Source: Platynereis dumerilii | Taxonomy: Eukaryota > Annelida > Polychaeta > Phyllodocida > Nereididae | Assembly: GCA_026936325.1 (NCBI GenBank) | Contig: JAPTHN010000001.1 | Coordinates: 100,083,859-100,147,858 of the forward strand | Direction of reading: 5' to 3' | DNA length: 64,000 nt | Position numbers and translations under genes: made by a program | Notes under the pieces: model-generated | What the model was told of the DNA's origin: nothing | Databases searched by the model: none | Seen by the model: the letters and a program-made list of their open reading frames with translations, nothing else | Shown: positions 36,970 through 49,346 of the stretch, in pieces | How the letters are laid out: the number at the start of each line of letters is the position of its first letter | Position numbering within the stretch: the stretch's first letter is position 1

Positions 36970-37737
36970 TTTTCTTTCTTTTTCGATAAAAAGGTATACA
37001 ATAGGATAAGTGCTAGTAGAAGGAGTATGTATAAGTTAGCATCAGTCGGGTTCCAATACCCGGGTCTACACACTTCTGTTAAATCCTATCTTTGGAAAAG
37101 CGTTTGTTGTCCAACAATGTTATATGCCATGGATTGTATTCCGCTTTCTCAGGCTGATATTTCACTTTTAAAATCAGCTCAAGGTAGTATTATTAAAAAT
37201 GTTATGGGTCTGAGTAAAAGGCACCACCACTCGCAGCTGTTGAATGCTCTTGAAATTCCTAATGTGGCTGATGTTATTAGAAAGAACTCTTCCAGTTTCT
37301 ATAATAGAGCTCTTAATGTTGAGTCACCTGTACAGCAAATTCAGGCCAGATTTTTGGCGCATTATTTATTAACTAGTAAAACTATTAAAAATACATTATT
37401 AGATAAAATTATTTCACAAGGTCTCAGCCCGCTTGACTGTATGTATAAATATGAAAAAGTTAAATTTCAATTTGATTGTAATGGTGTGTCTGATTCTATC
37501 AAATATTTGGCATTACATGATAATTACATAAAGCCTTGGGCTCCAGAATATGTACTCTTAAATTTACTCACTCAGTCATTTTAGCAATCTAGCTGTGATC
37601 CTATTAATCTCTGATTTTAATATCCATGTGTACTATTTTTACTCGTTGTTTTTACCGTTATACACATTGTTATGTAATTGTAGATTATATTTCCTCAAAT
37701 ATGGGGGCTCAATAAAGAAATAAAATATCTTGTTTTA
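36970..37737 (+). mobile_element. 5'-truncated LINE, C-terminal end of the reverse transcriptase protein plus 3' UTR
   Basis: The open frame ending at 37584 reads RISASRRSMYKLASVGF at its start and SYLWKSVCCPTMLYAMD further in. These match the region after the reverse transcriptase domain in non-LTR elements (xxSKAxRAxYxL ... LxYGxE style). About 190 codons are open, so the copy is fairly young. After the stop comes an A/T-rich 3' part with an AATAAA near 37711 and an A-rich end. Upstream domains are missing, the usual 5' truncation. The family (CR1, L2, Rex or Jockey) cannot be decided. Confidence 0.75.
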
Positions 37738-40700
37738 AAAAGTAGAACTGCAATTAATCATAATAAAACAAAGATTCTTAGCGAAATCAATATTTTCAGT
37801 CGGCTTATGCTCTTAAGTACTTATGATAAGCGCAATAAACTTAATTATATATATAGGCCTATATAGTACGCAAAAAACATATTGACATTAGGATTTATGC
37901 AATAATTCGGCTTAGAGACAACCTTAAAATAAAACATGAACCCCACATTATTTACAGAGCAGAAAAAAATGCTCGAGTTCTGTCTTTTTTGCCCGAGGAC
38001 GAAAGACGACAAGTGCTTACATTGTGTGGCGCGTGCCTAACAGCAGGCCACAAAACGGAGGCATTCCAGGGCTGATGAGTCCTATCTTTTGTTTGCAGGC
38101 ATCCCTTCATCCATTAATCATGCCTATTGCATATTGGTCAGCAGACTGAGTGACACCTGTGATGCTTATCTGGTTAACGCAGCAAATTGGTGTTAGGTTG
38201 CTCTGAATTACGTAACATTAGGCAACCAAGTGGTACTAGCTTAATAAATTATGCACAGGAGTCATATGTTAAATTGGCTTACAGAAATTAAGTGATAGGC
38301 CTACACTGTGTGGGCATCGTACTGCCTGGGTGGAAAGATGGCCGATTATTAGTCCCTATCAAACGTCATGACCAGTCATGTTGAAAAAAAAAAGATTTAT
38401 ATATAGGCCTATATTGGAAGAAACAGTTTAGCATGGGAGAATACTTAGAAAGTCCCTTTTCCTATAGTGAGAATTAGGCCTAATCTTTTTATCCAAAATG
38501 ACGCAAGTGTCCACCCACGTAAAATATTTAACATTCAATCTTCCCTTCTCCCCCTCATCTCTTTAGATATAGGCCATTTTTCTAATTATGGTATGGGAGC
38601 CATTAACATACGTAATTCTGCCATCTTGTAACGTCGAGACATTAGCATACATCCTTGTTTGACATTGCCTGACCTTCAAATGAAATAAGTACTTTCCAAG
38701 CAGCCTAAATGCTGGAAAAACCACAAAAGGTAAATACAAATAACATTGAGTCTCTTTTCAAAACCTTTTGAAGCTTTTCTGAAGCTTGAGCGCTTTACAT
38801 TTACTTTTATACCAAAAGCTGAGAAGATATATTGTTGGGTAGTTTTCCATGGGGAGCTGGACTGAATGTAAACTGGCTGTTTGAGCCATTCAAGTTTATG
38901 GAGTCGATCTTAAAGTCAAGTGATCCAGAGATGGGCTATTTTAGGAGAAAGGGTAAATCTAGTCGGGAAATATTGTCCCATCCATTAGGTTAGGTGAAAT
39001 CTGCACCAAAAGAGTGTTTGCCAACCATCAATGAAGGAGGGTGCACAAGGCTGGTTGCGGCCGCAGGAATAGAGCATTTGGCCGTCGCATCATTTGCCCC
39101 GTGCTTGAGCATCATCTTTCAGCCCCCGGGCAGCTGTGATTCTGTAATTCTACACTGGTTGGAGGGTCATCCTATTGAGACCTATGTTGCTGATCATGTG
39201 ATAGGAAGTTTAGAAAGTGTAGTTGGTGACTGGTTAAGTTAAAGTGGTATCCTGATGTCCATCTTAAATGGAACTGGTGTCCTATGACGTTTTAATGGTA
39301 GGGGTGACCTTTAAAAAGATTTTGGCAAATTCGGCAACTTATGGTTCAAAGAAAAGAGCCAAAAAAGATCCAAGAGGAGAGTTAGACTCTGTGCTATGAT
39401 ATAAAGTGGTCTGAGTGATGAAAATAGTGAAATAAAGTGAATAAAAGTGAAGACTTACCTGGGAGAAGAAGAACAGGAGTGGAAGGGAGCGAGGCAGGAA
39501 AAGAGAGGGACCAGAGAGCGGCCCAGCACGACGTCTGCGCAGCTGAGTGGACCAATGAGACGCCAGGAGCAGGCCTGCCTCTTCCTAGTGTCACCTTTGC
39601 GGCTCCGTACATTCTCCTCTGCAGCCACGCAGCTATTCTGGACTACACGATAATGTTAGAATATACCACGCGAAGCAATATGGAGTAGATGCACCGACAG
39701 AGGATCACTTTTAGCCCCTGTTAAAGAGGCCTACACACTCCTAGAAAAGTTGTTGGGACAAGGAGAACAGAGCATGGGCGGGGCTTACCACTGCGCCTGC
39801 ACATTTTGCCCGATTCTATTCTAATTTACCCAAGGTTGGGCAGCAAGGAGGCTTGGGCATCTCTTCCCTCTTTCGTCGTGGAGTCCCAAAAAGGTGAGCC
39901 TATTTGTTTTTCCACAATGTATTTGCTATGAGGATCATGCAGTTTAAACACTGCTTCATGTCTTGTACTAATAAAGTTCAGTTCTGTGAAGTCTGTCTGA
40001 ATATTGAGGCACAAGAAACTGGCTTGGTAGAGGCAGGAGGTGGACGCAGGGTCTGTGACTATCAGCCATTGCACACTTGCGTGTCTCTGCACTGATAAGA
40101 AAGCTTCACCAGAATGCCCTTCGCTATCTAAATGAACATCACACTCTGCTCGGTCTATTCTTGATGTCTTTATTGTCTCTAAGGGTTGACTTGGTAGAGG
40201 TGTTTTGATTGCTTGTAGTGAATCTTCAAACGCCTACCTACCAGTGGTAGCCATGATAGTTGGAGAGGGCTATTTCATGCTTAATAACTGTGTAAGAGGT
40301 GACTCTCACTTGGTAAGAACTACAGAATACCACTCTGTTTTGCCAATCTGGATGCTGTTTGATTTAGGTTAATACCTGCCTATAATGCATGCACTTATTA
40401 TGAATTCCAAAAGCTTGGTAGGAACCACTTGTATTGCTAGAGAAATTACCATAACGTGATGCTAATACCCTGTGACGTAGAGAGGCCTGCGCGCATCTTG
40501 GTGCCCTGCCATAAAACTCCCCATCAGAATCAGAATGAGCAGCAGCAGCAACTCTAGTCACCGTGGATGCTATTGGACAAGCCTCTAATCTCTGTTGATC
40601 AACCAAGTCGACTGGTGTCCAGATGTTGCAGCAGCTTATACAAGATTGCTTTTAGAGAACATCAGTTCTATCTCTTTTCAAATGGCAATTTGGATCAAAT

Positions 40701-41320
40701 TCACTTCAGCCTGAGAAAGTACTATTGATCTGCCATACACAAACTTTGCTGAAATTTACGGATTTTAAACTTTAATTGAATTGGAAGACTTGTGTCTTCG
40801 GCAAATGTAAGTGGGTTTCTTAAAAAAAAATAAAACATTTTGCCTTTACAACAAAACTCCACGACCAGTCAATTTATCACATTGTAAGATTAATATCCGT
40901 AATCGATAAGACTTACCCAGTACCCGTACCAATACAATGAATTTTTAATATTTTTTGTAATATCATTATATAATTACATCACAAGTCCTGTTTCCTGGAC
41001 ATAATAGTTGTCAATATTAGTTTGTGTCATAGGTATAGGCTTGTAGAATGTGCAATATTTATGCTAAAAAAGTGTAGTTGTTGTTGTTGCTACAGGAATA
41101 GATTTAGGACTTTATCCTATTTTGTTCAAACAAAAATTGGCAAAGCGCCCAAAAGTTCAAAAAATGTATAGATATTGAAAATGGAAGCACACAGGAAGAA
41201 GTTAAAAAAATTATTTTATCTCCCGAGCCCACATCATCTGAGGCAAAAAGAAGCTCCAATGCTCCAATTAATAGGAGGTCGATAGATAAATATATATGCA
41301 AATGCAGCCAAAACTTTAAA
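37738..41320. other. Non-coding stretch with a promoter-like island
   Basis: No coding exon is recognised. The GC-richer island at 39440-39900 is described separately. Short frames near 40364-40606 on the minus strand look unlike known proteins. Confidence 0.4.
39459..39790 (-). promoter_or_regulatory. Candidate promoter and 5' exon for an unseen minus-strand gene
   Basis: Reading on the minus strand there is a GC box (plus-strand GGGCGGGGC near 39778), an inverted CCAAT (plus-strand ACCAATGAG near 39551), a pyrimidine-rich segment and then a consensus donor CCAG|GTAAGT at 39459/39458. The segment is richer in GC and CpG than its surroundings. No matching acceptor or coding exon was identified to the left, so this is only a candidate untranslated first exon. 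Confidence 0.25.
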
Positions 41321-41324
41321 CCGG

Positions 41325-41860
41325 ACTAAAATTTTGGGAAACCTAAACTTTAGACCAACCTGAAGTGTATATAGTATATACCAACCAAAACTTTTCACCA
41401 ATCTAAACTTTAGATGGACCTAAACATTAGACAAACCTTAAATTTAGACCAACCTTAACTTTACACAGACCTAAACTTTAGACCAACCTAATCTTTAGTC
41501 CAACCTGAACTTTATGCAAATCGAAACTGTACGCAAACCTAAACTTTAGACTAACCAAAAGGTTTCCAATCTTATCTTTCACCAATCTAAACTTTAGACA
41601 AACCTAAACATTAGACAAACCTAAACATTAGACAAACTTATAATTTAGACCAACCCAAACTTTCGATAACTTAAACGTTAGACAAAATAGAAATTAGCCC
41701 AACCTCAACTTTTCACCAATCTAAACTTTACACCAGCCTTAATAACCTCAGACCTACCTAAACTCTAGACAAACCTAAACTCTAGACTAGCAATAACTTT
41801 AGACCAACCTAAACTTTAGAAAAACCTAAACTTTAGACCAGCCTTAACTTCAGAACAATG
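41325..41860. repeat. Degenerate ~18-bp minisatellite, ACCTAAACTTTAGACCA type
   Basis: Roughly 25-30 variant copies of AACCTAAACTTTAGACCA, with variants such as ACATTAGACAA and TTTTCACCAATCT. Divergence among units is high, so it is an old or slowly homogenised array. Confidence 0.88.
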
Positions 41861-42629
41861 TTCACTGCAACTCAATGTCAATGCTCTGATGTTGTTGATG
41901 TGCTGCTGATGTTGTTGATAATGAAGATGCTGAAGTTGGTGATGCTATCAATTGATGCTGATGCCATAAATATTGCTGATGATGCTATGATGTTGATGCA
42001 GTGATGCTGATGCGGGGGATGCTGAGAAGGTCCATCATCAGACATGCTCATGCATCCAGCTCCATGCTCAAGATAGGCTCCAAGTTGAGTCCTTCCCTTC
42101 ATATCTGCTCGGTGAGGGCTCTCGGAATTGTTTGGTCAACAATTAGATGAAACATCATAAATACATGAACAAACACGAAGATTGCTCTTCTAGCCTCCTT
42201 TCTTCAAGACAAACAATCTTCCTGACATGTCAGGAGCAATCTCTGCTGAGTGGTTTACTTTATGAATATCTGCAGTGCACTTCATGAATTAGCACAGATT
42301 GTTCTGTTGACTTTGCTGGATCCTTGGCTCGTGAGTTGTGTGAATCACAGACTTGCTCCCTCCTCCACAGCTATGCATAGAACTGGGAGATGCAGTATTA
42401 GATGGCAGCATATTCATGGAACTGTTGGCAGGAGCTCTCAGCCAACTGCTTTAACAGATATCTCATCAACTCTGCATGGGATGTTTTTAGCTGTTTCAGC
42501 ATCTGGTTACTAGGTATCATCCTTCGGTTGATGTTGTACCCCATGCATTTCAAATGCAGTATTACTGTTTTATAGCTTCATAGTTTACAATTACACCTAA
42601 ATGAAAATGTTTGGGTCCTGTCAGTATTT
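41861..42629. other. Non-coding stretch with GAT/TGC trinucleotide patch
   Basis: TGATGTTGATGCTG-like trinucleotides occupy about 41885-42020. The open frame at 42250-42513 has no recognisable motif. Confidence 0.4.
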
Positions 42630-43559
42630 TACAGGGTGTCTACAGAAAAAGAGGACAGTCACTTGTCTTCTTTTTTGTGTAAGTTCAGAATTTGGTGATA
42701 AGTCTTGAAATAAGAGTGGATTTAATATAATAAGCCATATCAGATCTATTACAAATATGTTTATTTGTGAATTAGATCACTACTAAAGGCAAAACGGAAG
42801 CATGATATTCGAAAGTGCTTGCATTGCTTCAAGCTGAATATGGTTGTCCTGTCTTCCTCATTGTTGATGAGAAATTTGTCACCATTTTTGGTGCTTGTAA
42901 GAGAAGGAATGAATCATTTGTGAGTAGCGGGACACTTTCTAATGCTCCAGCTGCCAGCAATTCAAATTAGGGACCTAACATTTGGTCTTCAATGTGGGGT
43001 CATCTGATGACAATAAAATCACAAAAATGTCTCAAATAGTCATTGATCAGAGCACCGGAATCAATGCAAATGCTCATAACAACATTGTGAAAGATTTTGG
43101 CGTCAGAAAAAAAAACTCATTTAGTGGCAAAATCATCTTCCAACAAGGTGGAACACCTGTTCATACTGCATAGAAGACTCATGAGTGCCTCAAAACAAAC
43201 GTGCTGAGCAAGGTAGAGTGCCACCCCTTGTCTCCTGACCTCGACCCTGTAGATTACTCAGTATCGGCAAATTGGGAAACAGCATCCAGCAAGTTATCCC
43301 AACCCTCGCAGTAAAGTTAAAGGCCTCCAACATGTCTGCATGGGGCAAAATGTTTGCGGAGTGCATCAAACATGTTTTCACATCGTTTTGGTCTCATCTG
43401 CAGGAAGTTACCACTGCAAGGGGTGCGAATATTGGGTAACTTGACTCTTCTGATTAAACTGTTCATATAAAAATCATGTTTTGTTGAATAATGATGCTTG
43501 GCAAAAAATGAACTGTGAACAAATCGAATTGTGTTGACTGTCCTCTTTTTCAAGCCATA
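42630..43559 (+). mobile_element. Tc1/mariner-superfamily transposon relic with TA target
   Basis: GAAAAAGAGGACAGTCA near the left end (about 42645) is matched inverted at the right end (GACTGTCCTCTTTTTC, 43537-43552). TA stands at 42630-42631 and 43558-43559. The extreme termini outside this core differ in length, so the ends are eroded or unequal. The unit is about 930 bp, shorter than the ~1.3 kb usual for the superfamily, so sequence has been lost internally. Confidence 0.78.
42843..43300 (+). pseudogene. Broken mariner-type transposase
   Basis: Three pieces in order resemble the catalytic domain. VFLIVDEKFVTIF (about 42850-42890) carries the first catalytic Asp. FQQGGTPVHTA (43138-43170) corresponds to the usual QQDGAPxHTA and has Gly where the second Asp is expected. 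SPDLDPVDYSV (about 43227-43265) carries the third acidic position of a DDxD enzyme. The pieces are separated by stops, so the enzyme is dead. The SPDLxPxDYSV ending fits the mariner-like rather than the Tc1 branch. Confidence 0.75.
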
Positions 43560-43794
43560 CTAAGATAAAACTAAGCCCCACTGAGAAATCCAGACTTTTG
43601 GTCTGCAAAATATTGTGAAAATGCCATCAAATATCAAGCAAAAGCAATCGAGGAGATGGAGGTATTTTTATTTAAAATTCTATGTATACCAAGCTGGAAA
43701 AAAGATCTATAGTGTAACTTTCTTACTGAGACTGCTGCAACTGCCAGTTATCCAATCTTGTCGGGCTAAACAGGCTCAATGAGGCTCTAGGTGG

Positions 43795-44690
43795 GGAACA
43801 GGTAATTCATAAGTAAAAGGACCGAAGGACAGGGACTTTAAAAGTAAAAGATCCAGCAGCATGGCATTCAAAAGTAAAAGGAATTCAAAAGTAAATGGGC
43901 CAAGGGAAAGAGAATTCAGAAGTAAAAAGGTAAAGGGCCATCAAGGGGCAGGGAATTCAAAAGTAACAAGGCCAAGGAACACAAAAGCAAAAGGGCCAAA
44001 GGACAGGGAATTCAAGAGTAAAATAACGAAAGGACTGAGAATTCAAAAGCAAAAGGGCCAACGGACAGGGAATTCAAAAGTAAAAGGACCAATGGACAGC
44101 GAATTCAAAAGTAAAAGGGCCAAGGGGCAGGGAATTCAAAGTAAAAGGACCAATGGACAGGGAATTCAAAAGTAAAAGAGTCAAGGGATGGGGAATTCGA
44201 AAGTAGAAGGACCAATGGACAGGGAATTTAAAAGTAAAATGACCAATGGAAAGGGAATTCAAAAGTAAAAGGGCCAAGGGGCAGGGAATTCAAAGTAGAA
44301 GGACCAATGGACAGCGAATTCAAAAGTAAAAGGGCCAAGGGGCAGGGAATTCAAAGTAAAAGGACCAATGGACAGGGAATTCAAAAGTAAAAGAGTCAAG
44401 GGATGGGGAATTCGAAAGTAGAAGGACCAATGGACAGGGAATTTAAAAGTAAAATGACCAATGGAAAGGGAATTCGATAGTAAAAGGGCCAAGGGGCAGG
44501 GAATTCAAAGTAGAAGGACCAATGGACAGGGAATTCAAAAGTAAAAGGGCCAGGGGGGCAGGGAATTGTAAAGTGAAGTGGCCAAGGGCCAGGAGGACAT
44601 ACAACCGTATCCAGAGCCCAGGATTCAAAAAGTGCAATTAGTAAAATTGGAAGGGGACAGGGAATTCAATAGTAAGATGGCCAAGGGGTC
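43795..44690. repeat. ~31-bp minisatellite with GGGAATTCAAAAGTAAAAG units and a ~215-bp higher-order repeat
   Basis: About 28 units of the form GGGAATTCAAAAGTAAAAG + GGCCAAGGGGCA or GGACCAATGGACA. A block of seven units is repeated almost exactly: the landmark GGACCAATGGACAGCGAATT recurs at 44086 and 44301. Nearly every unit holds GAATTC. Minus-strand frames with repeated 'SIGHFTFKFPVHWSFYF' and the 104-codon plus frame from 43861 are products of the repeat, not genes. Confidence 0.93.
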
Positions 44691-45317
44691 ACAAAACCCC
44701 ATCCAGAGCCTCCTCATTCAATAGTCTTTAGGAGTCCTGGTATGCAATTGGAATGAGAAAACTCAACCAATCTAGCTGGAACAAGGCATTCATATGACAG
44801 CAAAGCCTTTAAAAGGGAAAGATCCACTTTTGTCGTTGGCTGTTGATGTTCACACGTCTACAGGATGAAATCCCCAAGGAGATCAACTTTAAACAGAAAG
44901 AAGAGATCCCCGACAGAAGGCTGTTGTTTGACAGACTTTTATTGCTCGATTCTGACAAAGCGGCTCTCATTTCAACCTTGGAGGGCTTCTATCAATAACA
45001 TTAACTCGTGCTTTCTCCCTCAACTAGATGTGTTTGGAAAACTGCTTGTGTTTGAAAACAGAATTACTCTAGTTTTGCAATAGACCAGTCAGTACAACTT
45101 TCTTGATTTGTGTTATGGTTAAGATAATACACGTACATGTATACGTTCTTAAAGGTTTGGTGATGAATTCTGTCCAACAATTAGAGGCCTGAATTATTTA
45201 TGGGCTCTGAAGGCAATCTCTAAGCCCTAAGTACCAGCAGAAATGTATGTTGGCAATGCCCTGTGCTTGGCAATAAGATCGGTGCAGTGCTAAACAGTAT
45301 TTAAGAATGTAGTACTG
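44691..45317. other. Non-coding stretch
   Basis: No gene, RNA or clear repeat is seen. Confidence 0.4.
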
Positions 45318-45605
45318 ATAGATCGATAGATTGATAGATTTGGAAAGTGCAGCCCTCTTATCCCATTTCTGAGTGCTCAGGAGGATTGATTGATGAGACA
45401 GGAAAGAGAGCAGGAGTCCTCAACATGTTACACATTTACCACAAGTAAGCGATATTTTACTTGCCCAGCACAGACACTGATACAAGGGGCCAATAATTGC
45501 ATCGTTTATGGCCGTATATCGATGACAGTCCTAGTTTGAACCAATGCTGGTAAGGACCTTCAAGTTCAGGCCTGTCCTCTAACAACTCAGCAAACCAACT
45601 GTAAC
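45318..45605 (-). mobile_element. tRNA-derived SINE, family B (copy 3), uninterrupted
   Basis: On the minus strand: box A-like GGTTTGCTGAGTTG, box B-like GGTTCAAACTAGG (about 45532-45545), body words TTGTATCAGTGTCTGTGC, GTTGAGGACTCCTGC and GAGGGCTGCACTTTCC, and a GATA-rich tail at 45316-45340. It shows the layout of the family without the 4.87-kb insertion found in copy 2. Confidence 0.8.
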
Positions 45606-45955
45606 ACAAACTATTAAACCAGTGGTCTCTCAAAAAGTACAACCCCACTGAAGCCTACCCTTCATTGTTTTCAAAAAATATGTGTTTTTTCCAACAGATA
45701 TGGCCAATTTCACCATGCGGGGAGCCACCAGCTGGACATACTTAACCAAGTTACTGGAGAAAATTTGTTTCTCAATCATATTTAGTAGACAACTGAGGAC
45801 TTCTTCTGCAACATTTTTAAAGTTTGGGATCCTTGGCGGACACAATGTCAACATGCAGGCCTACCAACTTGTTAACCTTCATAGGAATTGCAAAAGAGGT
45901 CTTTGGGACATTCATGTTTTCGTGAAAGGGGGGCTTGCTTATTTTTGTTGAACTG

Positions 45956-45957
45956 GA

Positions 45958-45994
<37 letters not shown>

Positions 45995-45995
45995 G

Positions 45996-46045
<50 letters not shown>

Positions 46046-46046
46046 G

Positions 46047-46120
<74 letters not shown>

Positions 46121-46130
46121 TTATCTGCCA
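45956..46130. repeat. (TATC)n microsatellite
   Basis: About 43 TATC units with rare TGTC, GATC and TTAT variants. No SINE body adjoins it, although SINE B copy 3 lies 350 bp to the left. Confidence 0.95.
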
Positions 46131-47756
46131 AATCGACAAGAAAGTAGAACACGTCAGTGCAATATAGTCTGGAACGATGTTTTAGAGTCAGTAAGCATGT
46201 GGAGTTATGTCAAGGCAGCTCTGCATCCATGGAGGTCTATAAGCCTCTCATTCATTACAATAATAATGGCTAGGTTTCCGCATAACCGACTCTATCGGCT
46301 CCCTCGCTTGATTTCCTGCCTTGTAATTGATCATTATTGTGGCTAACACCGGTGTAATGAATGTTTCTGTGTCTAAGAAAGGAACCTTACCATGCTTTAT
46401 CGCCTTCTTACTGGCTTCTTGCTGGCTTCTTGCTGGCTTCTTGCTGGCTTACTAGCAGTCGCTGCAGCCCCATGAACAGCCCTGCACCCATGTGCCCCAT
46501 TGTGTGTGCAAATTAGATCTGAGCAATCCTTATTGAATTTTGCAATTAATTACGACAGCACAGCCACACCATATTGTTTGCAAGGACAGCCAGCCAATCT
46601 AATTATTTCTCAACAGGTCTTGGACCGTTTAGCAGACAATATCTTATGACAATCACAATCTTCAAGCACCATCAGGGTGTTTAATGATGATTTTCAGAAG
46701 AGTTGAAGGGGGGGGGGGTAGGCCTAGAGACAGGAGAGTCAGAAATATTCGTTTATGAGCAATTCATATCTGTATGTCCATTGACTGAATGGATTATTGC
46801 CATAACTCTGTTTCAATATAGAATATTTAACAAATATATATTTTAGCCCAGATTTAATTTTAAAAGGTTTCACATGGAGCAGGCCTATAGGACATCTGAT
46901 GGCCTATAGGACATCTTACCTTAAAAAGTATATATACAGGATGGGAAGCAAAATTTATAAAATTTAACAGATTTAAACTTTGGCGAATGAAAGACATTAC
47001 AGCGTATTCGCATAAACAGGACTGCGAAAACAAGAAAATTAAGAATATTTCAAGTGCATTTTGGAACATGAATATCATCTCCAATTATAAATGCATCATA
47101 CAAAAGGTCTGGTCCTCCATGACGAAAGTCCAAAAGAAGACAATTTACTTGATAATCTGCTTTAGTATTCCCACAATAATGGTGCACTGGGGCTGATGGG
47201 GCACAAAATAATTTTCCAATAGGCTTACACAACCCATGGTGAGGGGCAGAAGTCTGTATATCAGACATAATGGCTCTTACTTTTTATACTCTATTGCATT
47301 TTGTTGGCTTGTGGAAGTGTGGCAAAAGTCTGGGTTCCCAAACCTCTTCTTCATGATCAACATCCATGGTTTAAACAGATGTCAGTATCCTTGAGCCAAA
47401 GTTTGTGAACAATGTCTTAATATAAGCTGCATAAACCCCTGGACTTGTTTGGTCGTGTCTGACATAGTGCCTCAGTTTGATAATTAGCAATATTCAGGCC
47501 TATATATTATGATTTAAGAAACTTTCAAAACCTGGTGTGCAGATTACTAAAAGCCATAACAAGTCAATCTGCAGTGTGTTGTGAGACCAATTCCTAGAGC
47601 TCCAATCTCCATGTAACAGGACTATGATGGTCATGACACCTCGTAATATTCTTTGAATCCACACCAAGTTGCTCTATTCTCTGACTGTTTCTGCTTTTGA
47701 AATGATCTGAAAATGAAGTTTACCCATCTTGTGCATATTTCAATCACATATTTTTC
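46131..47756. other. Non-coding stretch
   Basis: A 13-bp direct repeat (TTCTTGCTGGC-type, three to four copies) lies at 46405-46450 and a G11 run near 46708. No coding exon is recognised. Confidence 0.4.
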
Positions 47757-48077
47757 CCTTGTAGCCTTATGGTTAAGCGCGCTTGTCCACAGGCTTTGAG
47801 GGCTTTGGTTCAAATCTCACCTTGGGACCTAACTTTAATCCGAGCCCACTGGGCATTAAATGGAGGCTGGTTGTATCCAATATTCTATATAATACTGGTG
47901 CAACTGAAAGACCCTGAGCATCCCTGAATTAATAGGCTATGTTCCAGACTCCCAGTCTTCTCATTTCATCGTCATACGGTGCATGGTCACCAAAAATAAG
48001 AGTGCAGCTCCATTCACAGAAATGAAGGTCGAGCTGCCCCGGCTGCTCCGGGGTATACCAGCACGACATAAGTCAGG
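47757..48077 (+). mobile_element. tRNA-derived SINE, family A (copy 2)
   Basis: The head has box A-like TAGCCTTATGGTTAAGCGC (47762) and box B GGTTCAAATCT (47807-47817). The body matches copy 1 (TTAAATGGAGGCTGGTTGT, GCAACTGAAAGACCCTGAG, GAGCTGCCCCGGCTG, GGGGTATACCAGCACGACA) and ends in AAGTCAGG. At about 320 bp it is probably near the family's basic length; copy 1 carries an internal expansion. Confidence 0.82.
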
Positions 48078-49120
48078 TCAAGTCAATGACTCAATTAATA
48101 TACCGGTACTCACAATTTTGCTTGATAGAGGTTTCACCTGCTGTTTCTTCGAATGAGATATTCCCTGTCTCATGTATGCACCTTTACATCCAGATAATAC
48201 TGTGCAAACAAGCTGGTTAACATGAATATAGGCCACATATTTATACTTCTTTTTTCGTATATGACTACTAAGTCAGTATACAGCTTACTTCCGTATATAT
48301 ATTTTTTAATTGCCTTTTTAGATTCATCTGAGGATTATGGGGGATTGTGTCCCACCAAACAAGTATATTAACACAGCTTTTAGGCCTCATTGAAGCTTTA
48401 AAATACCTTTTTGTAAAATATAAAATTTATCACCTGGCTACATGTGCATAAATAATGCACTGTCTCGACGATATATATATATATATGTATACGACATGTA
48501 TTATAGTCTGTGTACGTTTTTTATGGTAGTGTACAATTTTATCAACAATGTTTATATCACCAACCGAAGTTGACAAGAAGTAAGAAAAGATGGATAGCAC
48601 TGCATCATAGCCGATTGACTTCAAAGCAGTGATTTTTAAAGGTCTGACTCATCATACAGACTGGCTGAGAAACTTAAAGAGGTTGGTCGGGTCTGTCAAA
48701 CATGACTCCCAGTCACAGCAGGCCATTCAGTGCTTAAAACTGTTTATTTTGCCAATCAATATAAGGGGAACAATGGTGGCAGAGGTGGGCTTACAAACGT
48801 TTTACTCATTTCATGTTCCCCAAATATTTGCAGATTCCATTGGCCCATAATGCCATTTAGATGTTTAACCAATTGAAAACTAATATCCCCCGGCATGTTG
48901 TTCCTAAACGCACATTTTGCAGGCAAATTCTGTTGACTTTGCTCCTTCCATTAGTGGGCCACAAGCATTTAAGGTGCTTTTAATTAACCAATCGTTATAC
49001 TGTTGAGTAATCTGCAAAGCTCTGTTGAAATAATCTGCATAAGCTGGTTTCAGCAGTGAAATCAAACTCTAAAAAAAAAAAGTCTGAAATTAGACTAAAT
49101 ATTCAAAGATACGGTTTTAA
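48078..49120. other. Non-coding stretch
   Basis: A short (TA)n run lies at 48470-48486. No gene is seen. Confidence 0.4.
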
Positions 49121-49346
49121 ACAGTTACCGAAGAACAGTAGCCGAAGAACAGTAGCCGAAGAACAGTAGCCGAAGAACAGTAGCCGAAGAACAGTAGCTG
49201 AAGAACAGCGGCTGAAGAACAGCGGCTGAAGAACAGCGGCTGAAGAACAGCGGCTGAAGAACAGCAGCTGAAGAACAGCAGCTGAAGAACAGCAGCTGAA
49301 TAACAGTAGCTGAAGAACAGTGGCTGAGGAACTGTAGCCGAAGAGG
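49121..49346. repeat. 15-bp minisatellite GAAGAACAGTAGCCG
   Basis: About 15 units of GAAGAACAGYNGCYG grade from AGTAGCC at the left to AGCGGCT and AGCAGCT in the middle. Because 15 is a multiple of three, the minus strand stays open (LFFSRCSSA pattern), but this is a repeat product. Confidence 0.93.

Noticed and set aside
39719-40012. Possible solo LTR (TGTTAA ... GGCACA with an AATAAAG)
   Set aside because: The flanking 5 bases do not match, no second copy is in the window and no internal retroviral-type sequence is seen.
43861-44492. Repeat-bearing frames with 'SIGHFTFKFPVHWSFYF'-type peptides or Lys/Gly-rich peptides
   Set aside because: They arise from the 31-bp minisatellite.
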